From: Lachnospiraceae bacterium
Lineage (GTDB): Bacteria; Bacillota_A; Clostridia; Lachnospirales; Lachnospiraceae
Assembly (NCBI GenBank): GCA_017482005.1
Contig: JAFUOI010000006.1
Coordinates: forward strand, 1 to 64,000
Direction of reading: 5' to 3'
DNA: 64,000 nucleotides
This document shows positions 51,595 through 60,565 of the stretch, in pieces (position 1 is the first letter of the stretch; every line of letters begins with the position of its first letter). A program made the position numbers and the translations under genes. The notes beneath the pieces were generated by a model. That model was not told the origin of the DNA. It worked only from the letters and a program-made list of their open reading frames with translations, and did not search any database.

Positions 51595-52581
51595 TCATTT
51601 GTATCCGTTCGGATGATTTACATGCCATTTCCAAGCTGTTTCGATAATGGTATGCAAATCCGCATATTTTGGTTTCCAGCCGAGAATCTCTTTCGCCTTT
51701 GTACTGGATGCGATAAGAGACGATGGATCTCCGGCTCTTCTCGCCTCTTCCTTTGCCGGAATCGGATGCTTTGTCACCTCTCTTGCAACATCAACAACTT
51801 CTTTTACTGTAAATCCAACTCCGTTTCCGAGGTTAAAAATATCACTTTCGCCGCCTTCGGCTAAGTATTTCATTGCAAGAATGTGGGCCTGCGCCAGATC
51901 ATTTACATGAATGTAATCCCTGATGCAAGTACCGTCCTTTGTATCGTAATCATTTCCAAACACGGAAATATACTCACGTTTTCCGTTTGGAACCTGTAAA
52001 ATAAGCGGTATCAAATGTGTCTCCGGGTTATGTGCTTCTCCGATTTTGCCATTTGGATGTGCTCCGCATGCGTTGAAATATCTGAGTGATACATATCGTA
52101 GGTCATGTGCTTTGGATGTCCATTTGAACATTTTTTCCATAGAAAGCTTCGTCTCTCCATAGCAGTTTGTCGGAAGTGTCCGGTCTGTTTCTAAAATAGG
52201 AACATTTTCCGGCTCTCCATAGGTTGCTGCTGTAGATGAAAATACAATCTTATCAATGCCATGCGCAACCATGCTTTCCAAAAGCACTTCGGTTCCGCAA
52301 AGGTTATTGCTGTAATACTTCAGCGGATTTGTCATACTCTCTCCGACCTGTGAGCTTGCAGCAAAATGAATAATTCCGTCAATCTGCTCTTTCTCAAACA
52401 CATCATCTAAAAATTGTCTGTCGCGAATATCTCCTTCATAAAATTTCGCTTCCGGGTGAACTGCTTCCTTAAATCCGGTTAACAGATTATCGATCACAAT
52501 TACTTCATGTCCTGCATCAATCAGCTCATAAACCGTATGGGAACCGATATAACCGGCTCCGCCTAACACTAAAATTCTCAT
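51595..52581 (-). CDS. galE: UDP-glucose 4-epimerase
   Basis: 328 residues, GAGG before the ATG. Rossmann NAD motif LGGAGYIGSHTVYEL, catalytic Ser/Thr region FSSTAATYGEPE, YxxxK in CYGETKLSMEKMF, and the C-terminal IIETAWKWHVNHPNG. Interconverts UDP-galactose and UDP-glucose, closing the Leloir cycle with galK and galT beside it. Confidence 0.96.
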   Translation of the reverse strand: MRILVLGGAGYIGSHTVYELIDAGHEVIVIDNLLTGFKEAVHPEAKFYEGDIRDRQFLDDVFEKEQIDGIIHFAASSQVGESMTNPLKYYSNNLCGTEVLLESMVAHGIDKIVFSSTAATYGEPENVPILETDRTLPTNCYGETKLSMEKMFKWTSKAHDLRYVSLRYFNACGAHPNGKIGEAHNPETHLIPLILQVPNGKREYISVFGNDYDTKDGTCIRDYIHVNDLAQAHILAMKYLAEGGESDIFNLGNGVGFTVKEVVDVAREVTKHPIPAKEEARRAGDPSSLIASSTKAKEILGWKPKYADLHTIIETAWKWHVNHPNGYK

Positions 52582-52597
52582 CACCTATAACCTCCTC

Positions 52598-53875
52598 TTA
52601 TAACACCTTGATACCACCATATTTCCGGATTCTCAAATCTTTACATGAACCTTCTCCGAAAATATGATCCATATGATCTTTATAGGTTTTTACAAAATCA
52701 TTTTTTACAAATGCCTGAATTGTTCCTGCAAAACCACCGCCATGAACCCGGCTTACACCTTCTGTCCTCAGCAAAATATCACTCATCATGAGTGCAACCG
52801 AAACATTCTGATGCTCGACATCATGATTGGAATAGACATTCTGCAAGTATTTGTATGACGAATCACCGGATGCTTTTACATTCTCCAAAAACAGATTCAT
52901 ATCCCCTGCTTTTAAGGCAGTTACTTCTTTCGCCACTCTCTCATTTTCACAAAGGAAATGCATCGCTCTCATTACGCTTCTGTCACCCAGTGTATTTCTG
53001 AGCAGGGCTATCTCTTTTACAACCTCGTCATAAGTAACATCGCGGAGTACCTCTTTTCCGAAATAGTTAGCTACTGCTTTCATCTCCTTCGGAACTGCTG
53101 CATATTCATCCGTCAAATCTGCATGGGAACCCTTCGTATCTGTGATACATAAACTGTATCCATGTTCACTCATATTAAAATCCAATTTCTCAACTTTCGG
53201 ATTTTTCGGGTTTTCAAAATCAATGTGTACCAGATTTCCGACAGAGCAAGCCATCTGATCCATAAGACCGCAAGGTTTTCCGAAATATACATTTTCTGCA
53301 TACTGTCCGATGATTGCAATTTCAATCGCAGACACACTCATCTCGTTATACAAACCGGAAAGTATCGTTCCGATTAAGGTCTCAAAAGCTGCGGATGAAG
53401 ATAATCCTGCTCCGATCAGTACATCACTGGTGGCATATGCACAAAATCCGCCTACATTATGTCCGCCCTCCGCAAATCCGGCAACAACTCCTTTTATCAG
53501 TGCTTTCGTCGTTTCTTTTTCTTCTTCTTTTGCTTCCGCATCATCTAAAGAAATAACCACTTCATCGTAGTCATCCGAAATGATTCTGATCTGACGATCA
53601 TCCGTTGCTCTTACTACACCAATCGTATCCAGATTGATGGACGCAGCAAGCACCTCTCCATGCTGGTGATCTGTGTGATTTCCTCCCACTTCACTTCTTC
53701 CCGGCGCACTGAAAAGCTCTGCTTCCCCCGCGCCGTAGTGGCTTTCAAATTTCTTTATGGCTTTTACATAGCGCTCTTTCTGATATGCAAGTTTCGCAGC
53801 ATCTACGTAAATATCCAACAGTCTTTCATCCAAATCCCCATGTTCAATTGCCTTTATCATACCTTCTGTCTTCAT
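52598..53875 (-). CDS. galK: Galactokinase
   Basis: 425 residues. GHMP kinase motifs: APGRSEVGGNHTDHQHGEVL (sugar site, slightly unlike the GRVNLIGEHTDY of E. coli GalK), DVLIGAGLSSSAAFETLIG (ATP loop) and RVHGGGFAGTIQAFV. Phosphorylates galactose released by LacLM. Starts 19 bases after lacM. Confidence 0.93.
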   Translation of the reverse strand: MKTEGMIKAIEHGDLDERLLDIYVDAAKLAYQKERYVKAIKKFESHYGAGEAELFSAPGRSEVGGNHTDHQHGEVLAASINLDTIGVVRATDDRQIRIISDDYDEVVISLDDAEAKEEEKETTKALIKGVVAGFAEGGHNVGGFCAYATSDVLIGAGLSSSAAFETLIGTILSGLYNEMSVSAIEIAIIGQYAENVYFGKPCGLMDQMACSVGNLVHIDFENPKNPKVEKLDFNMSEHGYSLCITDTKGSHADLTDEYAAVPKEMKAVANYFGKEVLRDVTYDEVVKEIALLRNTLGDRSVMRAMHFLCENERVAKEVTALKAGDMNLFLENVKASGDSSYKYLQNVYSNHDVEHQNVSVALMMSDILLRTEGVSRVHGGGFAGTIQAFVKNDFVKTYKDHMDHIFGEGSCKDLRIRKYGGIKVL

Positions 53876-53894
53876 CCCAATACCTCACTTTTTT

Positions 53895-54848
53895 CTAACA
53901 AATTACAAAGGAATATGTGATATCTTCTTCTGCACTGATATGATACGCAGATTCCACATCACTTCCCCAACTGTCAATACCTCCGACACCTCTTACTGCT
54001 CCGTAGACACAAAGTACAGTTCTTCTGGCCGGCGGCAACTCTTCCTGGTGCATCGCATTCTCAATCTCACTTGCTGTATAAGGAAGGCAGGAGAATGCAA
54101 ATGTATCTTTTTCTTTTTCAATTCTTAAAACCTGATCCGAATTGTCTTTTCTGCTGTTATCAAGACTGGTATGTCTTGTTACTTCCAGCCAATCGGTATC
54201 CATTCTCATACCACACTCTTGTGGCACAAGGTAAGGCGTCAGACTCAAATCATCTATTTCATACACCCCTTTTACCGCTCCTGCCATGCGATCCGGATAA
54301 GTTTCCCCGGACAGTCCTTCATACATATATTTATCTGCCAATGTCGGCATGATAAACCTTAATCCAAATACCGGAAGCTGCGGCAATCCCTTTGCGCCTT
54401 TGTAGGAAACATTTACTGTGATTTTTCCTTTTTCTCCAACATGATATGTCACATCTACCGTTGTTGCAGGTGTTGTTACTGTTTCATATGTGTATTTCAC
54501 GGTAACCTCATCTGCAAACACATCCCCGCCGTATTTATTGTTTTCCGGAGCGCAAGGCTTTCCCTGTGATACGCCGTCGGTAATCACCTCTACGTCCTTA
54601 CAATCAATAAACATATCCGCTGCAAGCCAGCTTCCGCTCTTAATATGAAATTTGCTTCCTCTGTCGTTATCGGTAAGCGCTCTCCAAAATGTCGGTTTCG
54701 GACAGCGGTAAAGCCATTCATATCCGTTTTTTACAAGTGACTCCAGTCCGCCCTGGGCATAAGAGAAAATGTAATCAAACCCCTCTCCATGAACGCCGAG
54801 TGTGAAATCGCCATATACAACTCTCAATGATTTAGATGTACCTTCCAT
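53895..54848 (-). CDS. lacM: Beta-galactosidase small subunit
   Basis: 317 residues. Sequence from VVYGDFTLGVHGEGFDYIFS through RCPKPTFWRALTDNDRGSKF to the C-terminus matches the last third (Bgal_small_N domain) of GH2 LacZ. The start overlaps the lacL stop by 17 bases, as known for lactobacillary lacLM. It completes the large-subunit active site, so both subunits are needed. Confidence 0.93.
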   Translation of the reverse strand: MEGTSKSLRVVYGDFTLGVHGEGFDYIFSYAQGGLESLVKNGYEWLYRCPKPTFWRALTDNDRGSKFHIKSGSWLAADMFIDCKDVEVITDGVSQGKPCAPENNKYGGDVFADEVTVKYTYETVTTPATTVDVTYHVGEKGKITVNVSYKGAKGLPQLPVFGLRFIMPTLADKYMYEGLSGETYPDRMAGAVKGVYEIDDLSLTPYLVPQECGMRMDTDWLEVTRHTSLDNSRKDNSDQVLRIEKEKDTFAFSCLPYTASEIENAMHQEELPPARRTVLCVYGAVRGVGGIDSWGSDVESAYHISAEEDITYSFVIC

Positions 54849-56730
54849 AGTAATACCTCACTTCCTGCATTGCCGGTTTTTCTCTTCTATCTGCAAAAAC
54901 AATTCCGTTGGCGGAAAATTCATAATCCGCCGGTCTGTCCTCGAAGTCGCCGCCGTAGCGAAGAACTTCTTTTCCTGTCACTTCATCTTTTACTAAGATT
55001 GCCTGATCAATGAAATCCCAGATAAATCCGCCCTGATACATATCGTATTTATCAATCAGCTTCATGTAAGATCCAAGACCACCCATGGAGTTACCCATGT
55101 CGTGCATAAACTCACATAAAATATACGGCTTCTTTGCACTGTTTGTCAGATAATCTTCCACATCCGCCGGAGTTGCGTACATACGGCTTTCCATATCGGA
55201 AATGGTATCTTCATATGCTCTGTTATAATAGGAGCTCTCATAATGAACCAATCTGCCGTCGTTCTTATCCTTAAAGTATTTGTTCATCGCTTCGATATCA
55301 TCGCCGGCATAAGACTCATTGCCTAAAGACCAGAATAACAAAGAAGTATGATTCTTGAACGTCTCGAAGTTATTTCTTGCCCTGTCGATGACCGCTTCTC
55401 TCCACTCTGGAATAGATCCCGGTACATTGCAGGATGGTTCGATGGCACCCAACTTTTGAAAGGAACCGTGACTTTCCAGGTTTGTCTCCGACATCAGATA
55501 AATACCTTCTTCATCACACATATAGTACCAAGGAATCTGGTCCGGATAGTGACACGTTCTTACTGCATTGATATTATTTCTCTTTATGCAATTCATGTCG
55601 GAAACCATTTCTTCCAATCCGATTACCCGTCCGGTCTTTGCGCTCCATTCATGTCTGTTCACACCGACAAGAATTAATCTCTTACCGTTTAAGTGCATTA
55701 CCTTGTCAATGATTTCAAGTCTTCGGAATCCAACTTTGTACGGAACTACTTCCACAAGCTGTCCGTTTTCATATAATTCAATGTAAGTGCTGTATAAATA
55801 TGGGTTATGATTATCCCACGGGATCACCTTATCAACATCCACTTTCATGCTGCCTTCTGAAGTTCCTGCAGCATCTGTCAGTGCAATTTCTTTATCTAAT
55901 ACTTTATTTCCGGATTGATCTGCAAGAACAAATTTAGCACTCTTTGTACCTTCCTTGACCGCAGACACTTTTACATTTACTGTTATTACGCCACTTTCAT
56001 TGTCCTGATTTAAAACCGGTTGAATCCACATATCCTGCATATGTGTATCCGGAATTGCTCTGAGCGTTACATTTCTGAAAATTCCGAAGAAACGGAAGAA
56101 ATCCTGATCTTCCAAAAAGGCTGCAGTGCTCATTTTATGCACTTCCACCGCCAACACATTGTTCTTTTCTCTGATGTACGGTGTCAAATCAAATTCAGAT
56201 GGTGTAAAGCTGTCCTCTGCATAACCTACGAACTCACCATTCAGCCATACATACATTGCCTGCTCTACGCCTTCAAAACAAATATGAACGCGTTTGCCAC
56301 GCAGATTTTCTGACAAATCGAATCTTGTCACATAAGAACCTACCGGGTTGTACTCTGCCTCACTGAACATTCCTGCGCCATCACCGGCGTTTTCCAAAGA
56401 ATAAGCTCCTCTGCGGTACTTCTTTCCTTCCCAAGGATACATCGTATTGATATAACGGATTTTATCATAGCCGGCCATTTCGATATGTCCCGGAACCATG
56501 ATTTTATCAAAACCACTCACATCAAAGCTTTCTTCATAAAAATTTACCGGTCTTTCTTTTGCATTTATGCTGAAACAGAAATCCCAACATCCGTTTAATA
56601 ACTGTATCAGCCCACTATTCTTTTGTTCTAAATCTGTGTAATTCAGATAATAAGCGTGATCACTATGTGCATCTATTTGATTTACTCTGAATACTTCCGG
56701 GTTATCTAACCATTTAATATCTGCGTTCAT
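54832..56730 (-). CDS. lacL: Beta-galactosidase large subunit (GH2)
   Basis: 632 residues, as LacL of lactobacilli. Sugar-binding N-terminal domain, Ig-like linker, and TIM barrel. Acid/base Glu in LLFWSLGNESYAG and nucleophile Glu in PYILCEFMHDMGNSMG. Ends EVRYYYGRYI. Cleaves lactose and related beta-galactosides taken up by the adjacent transporter. No signal peptide, so cytosolic. Confidence 0.95.
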   Translation of the reverse strand: MNADIKWLDNPEVFRVNQIDAHSDHAYYLNYTDLEQKNSGLIQLLNGCWDFCFSINAKERPVNFYEESFDVSGFDKIMVPGHIEMAGYDKIRYINTMYPWEGKKYRRGAYSLENAGDGAGMFSEAEYNPVGSYVTRFDLSENLRGKRVHICFEGVEQAMYVWLNGEFVGYAEDSFTPSEFDLTPYIREKNNVLAVEVHKMSTAAFLEDQDFFRFFGIFRNVTLRAIPDTHMQDMWIQPVLNQDNESGVITVNVKVSAVKEGTKSAKFVLADQSGNKVLDKEIALTDAAGTSEGSMKVDVDKVIPWDNHNPYLYSTYIELYENGQLVEVVPYKVGFRRLEIIDKVMHLNGKRLILVGVNRHEWSAKTGRVIGLEEMVSDMNCIKRNNINAVRTCHYPDQIPWYYMCDEEGIYLMSETNLESHGSFQKLGAIEPSCNVPGSIPEWREAVIDRARNNFETFKNHTSLLFWSLGNESYAGDDIEAMNKYFKDKNDGRLVHYESSYYNRAYEDTISDMESRMYATPADVEDYLTNSAKKPYILCEFMHDMGNSMGGLGSYMKLIDKYDMYQGGFIWDFIDQAILVKDEVTGKEVLRYGGDFEDRPADYEFSANGIVFADRREKPAMQEVRYYYGRYI

Positions 56731-56731
56731 A

Positions 56732-58093
56732 CTATCTCTCCCTTAATTTTCTGTTTGTCTCCTCTACATTCATAAATGAAAGGACAATTGTGATAAGCAA
56801 ATCCAAAATGAATGGGAGCCAAAGATACATAAAGTACATCATCTGAATACAACTGTCCGGTTGGATTGCTGCATCACCATTGACAAATCCGCTCAGGTCA
56901 AGCATCCAGCCTGAGAGCGCCATACCAATACCACCACCGATTTTTACACCTAATGATGTGCAAGAGTACATGGACCCGTCAATTCTTTTTCCGGTCTTAA
57001 GATATGTATACTCTGAACAAGAAGCAATTACTGCATTCATATCTCCCTGCCAAGGTCCCTGTCCCAGTGCTGCAACTGCTGTGAATAGCAGCATCAAAGG
57101 AACACTTCCCATATAACCTGCAACAACCACCAAAAGGCGTGCAACCGTTGCAAGCATATAGCTGTATTTGTTTAACCTATACATTCCTTTCCACTTCGTC
57201 ACCAGTGTCGGAGTAAATACAAGTGCGATAATTAACGGTATATTAATCGCCCATGAAAATACGCCGAATAAATTTTTATTACAAAGCACATAGGTCATGA
57301 AGTAAATACCGATATTTATCATTGCTCCGTACAACTGCTGAAGAATGTAGATTACACAAATCATAACATAGTACTTATTTGTGAACAATAATTTTGCCGC
57401 TTGAAGAAGTGTGAGTTTATCATCTTTCTTTTCATCATCCATATTCTCTTTGTCAAGCTCTTCTTCCGGAAGTTCCTTAACAGAAAATACAGCAATTGTA
57501 TTCGTAATAACTCCGACGATACAATAAATGATTGCAATTGCTCTCCATCCTTCTGCTCCACCGCCAAGTGCATCTACCGCTCCGACTGTAATTGTCTGGA
57601 TAAGTAAACTCGTTCCAAACGCAAACATAAATCGGAAAGAACCCATCTGTACACGTTCTCTGCTGTTTTTCGTTACAAGTGCTGTCAGCGCTGAATATGC
57701 GATATTATTTGCTGTGTAAAATACTGCATTCAGCAAAGTATAAGCAATGAAAAACCAAGCATACTGTGCTTTCTGTCCTATGTCAGCAGGAATTGCAAAT
57801 ACCCCGAAGAGTGTCAGTGCACATCCAAAGAACCCCCAGAACATCCACGGCCTTGCCTTACCCATTTTGCTCTTTGTCTTATCAATCATCGTTCCAAAAA
57901 ACACATCTGTAATTCCGTCAAAAATTTTTGATACTGCAATAATTGTTCCGACAATTCCTGCATTCAATCCGACCGTATTGGTCAAATAAATCATTACGAA
58001 AGAAGATAAGAATGCATACACTACATTTCCTGCAACATCTCCTGATCCGTAACCCACCATGTTGTACCATTTCAGGTATTTCCTTTCCTCCAT
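56732..58093 (-). CDS. GPH-family (MelB-like) sugar-cation symporter
   Basis: 453 residues, twelve helices, first gene of the operon and one base before lacL. GPH features: VGYGSGDVAGNVVYAF at the N-terminus, DGITDVFFGTMIDKTKSKMG with KARPW after it, as in MelB and LacS. Expected to import lactose or galactosides with Na+ or H+. There is no IIA tail as in LacS. AAGGAGG precedes the ATG. Confidence 0.9.
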   Translation of the reverse strand: MEERKYLKWYNMVGYGSGDVAGNVVYAFLSSFVMIYLTNTVGLNAGIVGTIIAVSKIFDGITDVFFGTMIDKTKSKMGKARPWMFWGFFGCALTLFGVFAIPADIGQKAQYAWFFIAYTLLNAVFYTANNIAYSALTALVTKNSRERVQMGSFRFMFAFGTSLLIQTITVGAVDALGGGAEGWRAIAIIYCIVGVITNTIAVFSVKELPEEELDKENMDDEKKDDKLTLLQAAKLLFTNKYYVMICVIYILQQLYGAMINIGIYFMTYVLCNKNLFGVFSWAINIPLIIALVFTPTLVTKWKGMYRLNKYSYMLATVARLLVVVAGYMGSVPLMLLFTAVAALGQGPWQGDMNAVIASCSEYTYLKTGKRIDGSMYSCTSLGVKIGGGIGMALSGWMLDLSGFVNGDAAIQPDSCIQMMYFMYLWLPFILDLLITIVLSFMNVEETNRKLRER

Positions 58094-58139
58094 AATTCAC
58101 GTACCTCCTTAAACGTCATTGCGTTATTTTGTTATAATC

Positions 58140-58207
58140 AGTATAGAAAAACCGGCACCCCAAATCCATATCATATATTGGACAAAACATGCACAAAATG
58201 ATACAAT
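58140..58207 (-). promoter_or_regulatory. lac/gal operon promoter and upstream activator element
   Basis: Minus strand TGGATT (58168-58163), 17 bases, TATACT (58145-58140); weak -35. Thirteen bases upstream begins a 26-bp element (58182-58207, containing ACAAAACATGCACAAAATGA on the plus strand) identical to one at 59472-59497. Likely site of the divergent AraC regulator. Confidence 0.65.
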
Positions 58208-58235
58208 CAATAAAAAGTTGTCGCGGAGGGATTTC

Positions 58236-59090
58236 ATGTATACAAATAATGCCTACCTTAACAATTCGACATTGGACATAAAGGACAAATCGAAGCCCTT
58301 AATTGTAACCAGCTGCGGAACATACCACCTTTATACCAGACCGAAATTGCCCACCTGGAGGCCGAGAGGACGACGTGACTTTCAGTTACTTTATATTGCA
58401 TCCGGAAAAGCACATTTTCACTTTAATGGGAAAGAACAAATTGTAACTGCCGGTCACATGGTGCTTTATCGTCCGAAAGAACCTCAAAAATATGAATACT
58501 ACGGTGAAGATCAAACGGAAGTATACTGGGTTCACTTTACCGGCGGAAATGTCACAAACATTCTACGGTCATACGGAATAACCGATGATAAAAAAGTTTT
58601 TTACTGCGGCTCCGGTCTTGATTATAAAAACCTGTTCCGTTCCATGATAAACGAATTGCAAATGTGCAAAGAAAATTATGCAGAAATGCTGGAAATGTAT
58701 CTGAGACAAATTTTTATCATGCTTCAGCGATATTTTACAGATTCATTGAAAACAGACAATACTCATATCATAGAGGAAATTGACAAAGCAACTTTATATT
58801 TTAACGAGCATTACAGTGAAGAAATCAGCATTGAGGAATATGCACAAAATAATCATTTCAGTGTCAGTTGGTTTATCCGCAACTTCAAACACTGTACCGG
58901 TTCCACGCCGATGCAGTATATTTTGTCAAAAAGAATCTATAACGCAGAAATCCTATTGCATGATTCTACCTATAATGTCACAGAAATTGCAGAAATTGTT
59001 GGTTATGACAATCCTTTATACTTCAGCCGTATTTTTAAAAAGGTAAAAGGTCTGTCTCCTTCTGAATATCGAAAGAATATTAACTCATAA
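58236..59090 (+). CDS. AraC-family regulator of the lac/gal operon
   Basis: 284 residues from ATG 58236 (CGGAGGG upstream). Cupin-like sugar-binding domain (FQLLYIASGKAHFHFNGKEQ, RPKEPQKYEYYG) and C-terminal double HTH (FSVSWFIRNFKHCTGSTPMQ, EIAEIVGYDNPLYFSRIFKK). Divergent from the operon, so it is the probable activator, and also of the HPr-like gene that shares its upstream element. Confidence 0.88.
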   Translation: MYTNNAYLNNSTLDIKDKSKPLIVTSCGTYHLYTRPKLPTWRPRGRRDFQLLYIASGKAHFHFNGKEQIVTAGHMVLYRPKEPQKYEYYGEDQTEVYWVHFTGGNVTNILRSYGITDDKKVFYCGSGLDYKNLFRSMINELQMCKENYAEMLEMYLRQIFIMLQRYFTDSLKTDNTHIIEEIDKATLYFNEHYSEEISIEEYAQNNHFSVSWFIRNFKHCTGSTPMQYILSKRIYNAEILLHDSTYNVTEIAEIVGYDNPLYFSRIFKKVKGLSPSEYRKNINS

Positions 59091-59091
59091 A

Positions 59092-59130
59092 AAAGAGGCA
59101 ACGTATGATATTTCATACGCTGCCTCTTTC
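59092..59130. terminator. Bidirectional terminator
   Basis: AAAAGAGGCAACGTATGA and TCATACGCTGCCTCTTT form a long stem, between the AraC gene and the HPr-like gene. Confidence 0.8.
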
Positions 59131-59145
59131 TGTGTGAAGAATTTT

Positions 59146-59376
59146 TTATACCATATATGGAGATAATGCAGTAAGAATTTTATCTGTATTCTCTTCCGTA
59201 TTGATATTTAAGCAAATCGGTTTTCTGATATCCAGACTGAAAATACCCATGATTGACTTCGCATTCACAACGTATCTTCCTGAAACCAAATCAAAGTCAT
59301 TCTCAAATCTTGTAATCGCATTGACGAAAGATTTTACCTTCTCTACGGTGTTGATAGAAATCTGTACTGTTTTCAT
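59146..59376 (-). CDS. HPr-like protein lacking the phosphorylatable histidine
   Basis: 76 residues, AAGGAGG before the ATG. The HPr signature around the regulatory serine is kept (VVNAKSIMGIFSLDI, Ser41 as Ser46 of HPr), but the protein has no histidine at all; the region of His15 reads SINTVEKVKSFV. It therefore cannot carry PTS phosphate and is comparable to Crh of Bacillus (inference: corepressor of CcpA or regulator). Same upstream element and geometry as the lac/gal operon. Confidence 0.8.
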   Translation of the reverse strand: MKTVQISINTVEKVKSFVNAITRFENDFDLVSGRYVVNAKSIMGIFSLDIRKPICLNINTEENTDKILTALSPYMV

Positions 59377-59429
59377 AAAAATTACCTCCTTAAAAGTGTG
59401 TGTGTTGTTGTAACCTCTTTACAATACTG

Positions 59430-59497
59430 ATTATATTGGTTTTTATACCGGAAATACATACCATATATCACACAAAACATGCACAAAATGATACAAT
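59430..59497 (-). promoter_or_regulatory. Promoter of the HPr-like gene with lac-type element
   Basis: Minus strand TGTATT (59458-59453), 17 bases, TATAAT (59435-59430). The 26-bp element lies at 59472-59497, 13 bases upstream of the -35, exactly as at the lac/gal promoter. Confidence 0.7.
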
Positions 59498-59515
59498 TAC
59501 AATATAATTAATAAG

Positions 59516-59550
59516 AAAAGCGTGGCACCTCATCCGGTACTACGCTTTTT
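59516..59550 (-). terminator. Hairpin after the third spoIIID copy
   Basis: AAAAGCGT (59516-59523) and ACGCTTTT (59542-59549), followed by T or A runs on either side. Confidence 0.6.
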
Positions 59551-59556
59551 ATAACC

Positions 59557-59736
59557 TTATTTCCATCTATTCAATCGCCCAATACAGCGCCGCCTGTAAC
59601 CGTTCCCCATTGTTACAACCGCATGTACCGTACTCTTACTCACCCCGAACGCCTTCGCCGTCTGGCGTACGGTGGCGTTCTGCTCGATAATGTAGTTGGC
59701 GATGCCGATTGCCCGCTCCTCGATATATTGTTTCAA
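59557..59736 (-). pseudogene. Third, truncated spoIIID copy
   Basis: From TTG 59736 the frame is SpoIIID to KSTVH, then AVVTMGNGYRRRCIGRLNRWK and a stop at 59557 (59 residues). The HTH is intact but the C-terminal basic helix is gone. The DNA past the junction matches that of the 44-kb copy. If translated it would be an HTH without the second DNA-contact region, possibly a decoy, but decay is more likely. Confidence 0.75.
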
Positions 59737-59784
59737 AGTCTCCCCCTGAAATCATTGTTTTTACAATGTATGCGAGGGGTAGGA

Positions 59785-59900
59785 TGGAATATGACAAGGA
59801 GGGGGATTTCTGTTGCGCTATCTGGATCTCCTCTTCTTTATCACCGACCATACAAATCTTTCCATACATCTTTTCGTTACTTTCATTCTTCTTGGATCTC
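59785..59900 (-). pseudogene. rloB C-terminal fragment
   Basis: The minus strand reads SNEKMYGKICMVGDKEEEIQ then IAQQK, matching RloB SDEKMYGKLCMAGDEEKAIQ then IAQQK. About 95 bases of the normal rloB 3' end are missing before the spoIIID leader. The order rloB-spoIIID is the same as at 37 kb. Confidence 0.75.
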
Positions 59901-59903
59901 GTA

Positions 59904-60212
59904 TCAAATGTATTCAAAAATACCCTGAATAGCATCAGATACATTAATCATTTCTGAAATTGGCAATCTATCCACTTTCTTATATCCGCGAACCGACAAA
60001 TCCAACAATGCAAGTTTTTCACATTGTATATAACCTTCATTCTCCTCCGTAGCCATCCATATATGAAGAGGTCCTGGATTAGAATTAGTAATAATTGGAC
60101 ATCCTATTATTTCACCACTGGAATTAAAGAAATCCTTACTAACTACCAATACGGGATGTTTTATTTTTTCAATTTTAAGAATTTCTCCTTGATGCAGCAA
60201 TTCCATTACCAT
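59904..60212 (-). CDS. MazF/PemK-like toxin
   Basis: 102 residues. HQGEILKIEKIKHPVLVVSK at the N-terminus, IIGCPIITNSNPGPLHIWMA and IQCEKLALLDLSVRGYKKVD are MazF-like (Gln/Cys-Glu-x-hydrophobic before the last strand). Starts within the antitoxin stop. A sequence-specific mRNA interferase is the likely function. N-terminal RNA-binding loops are shorter than in E. coli MazF. Confidence 0.8.
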   Translation of the reverse strand: MVMELLHQGEILKIEKIKHPVLVVSKDFFNSSGEIIGCPIITNSNPGPLHIWMATEENEGYIQCEKLALLDLSVRGYKKVDRLPISEMINVSDAIQGIFEYI

Positions 60213-60448
60213 ACCTCTCTTCCGACAGGTTCACCCCAATCATATTCACCATCCAGCATTAACTTTCCATCAAACTCAGCCGCTCTTTCTTCCAATGTTT
60301 TATGACGGAATGGTTTCGCTAAAGTTATTACTCCATTCGATACCGTGACATCTAAAATCTCATTCAATGCAATTCCTGCACTTTTCAATACTTCTTTTGG
60401 TAACCTGATTCCTTGACTATTACCCCATTCTTTTACCTGTGCTTGCAT
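60206..60448 (-). CDS. MazE/AbrB-type antitoxin
   Basis: 80 residues. AbrB/MazE DNA-binding fold: VKEWGNSQGIRLPKEVLKSA followed by DVTVSNGVITLAKP. C-terminal acidic tail DGEYDWGEPVGREVW for toxin binding. Ribosome site GGAGG; overlaps mazF by a few bases. Confidence 0.88.
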   Translation of the reverse strand: MQAQVKEWGNSQGIRLPKEVLKSAGIALNEILDVTVSNGVITLAKPFRHKTLEERAAEFDGKLMLDGEYDWGEPVGREVW

Positions 60449-60467
60449 ATAATAACCTCCACACCAT

Positions 60468-60488
60468 TAGTATATACATAGTATATAC
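60468..60488. promoter_or_regulatory. Candidate MazE operator
   Basis: TAGTATATAC occurs at 60468-60477 and 60479-60488, each containing the palindrome GTATATAC, 20-40 bases before mazE. One helical turn apart. Confidence 0.55.
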
Positions 60489-60565
60489 CCCAAAACATAA
60501 AATATCAATTTATTTTTGTTCTCCTCAGTCATTAATTCTGTTTCTTTTACCACTTTTAATAAATC

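Noticed and set aside
59636..59944. 102-residue minus-strand frame as a gene
   Set aside because: It is a composite of the mazF end, an rloB fragment and an off-frame read of the spoIIID copy.
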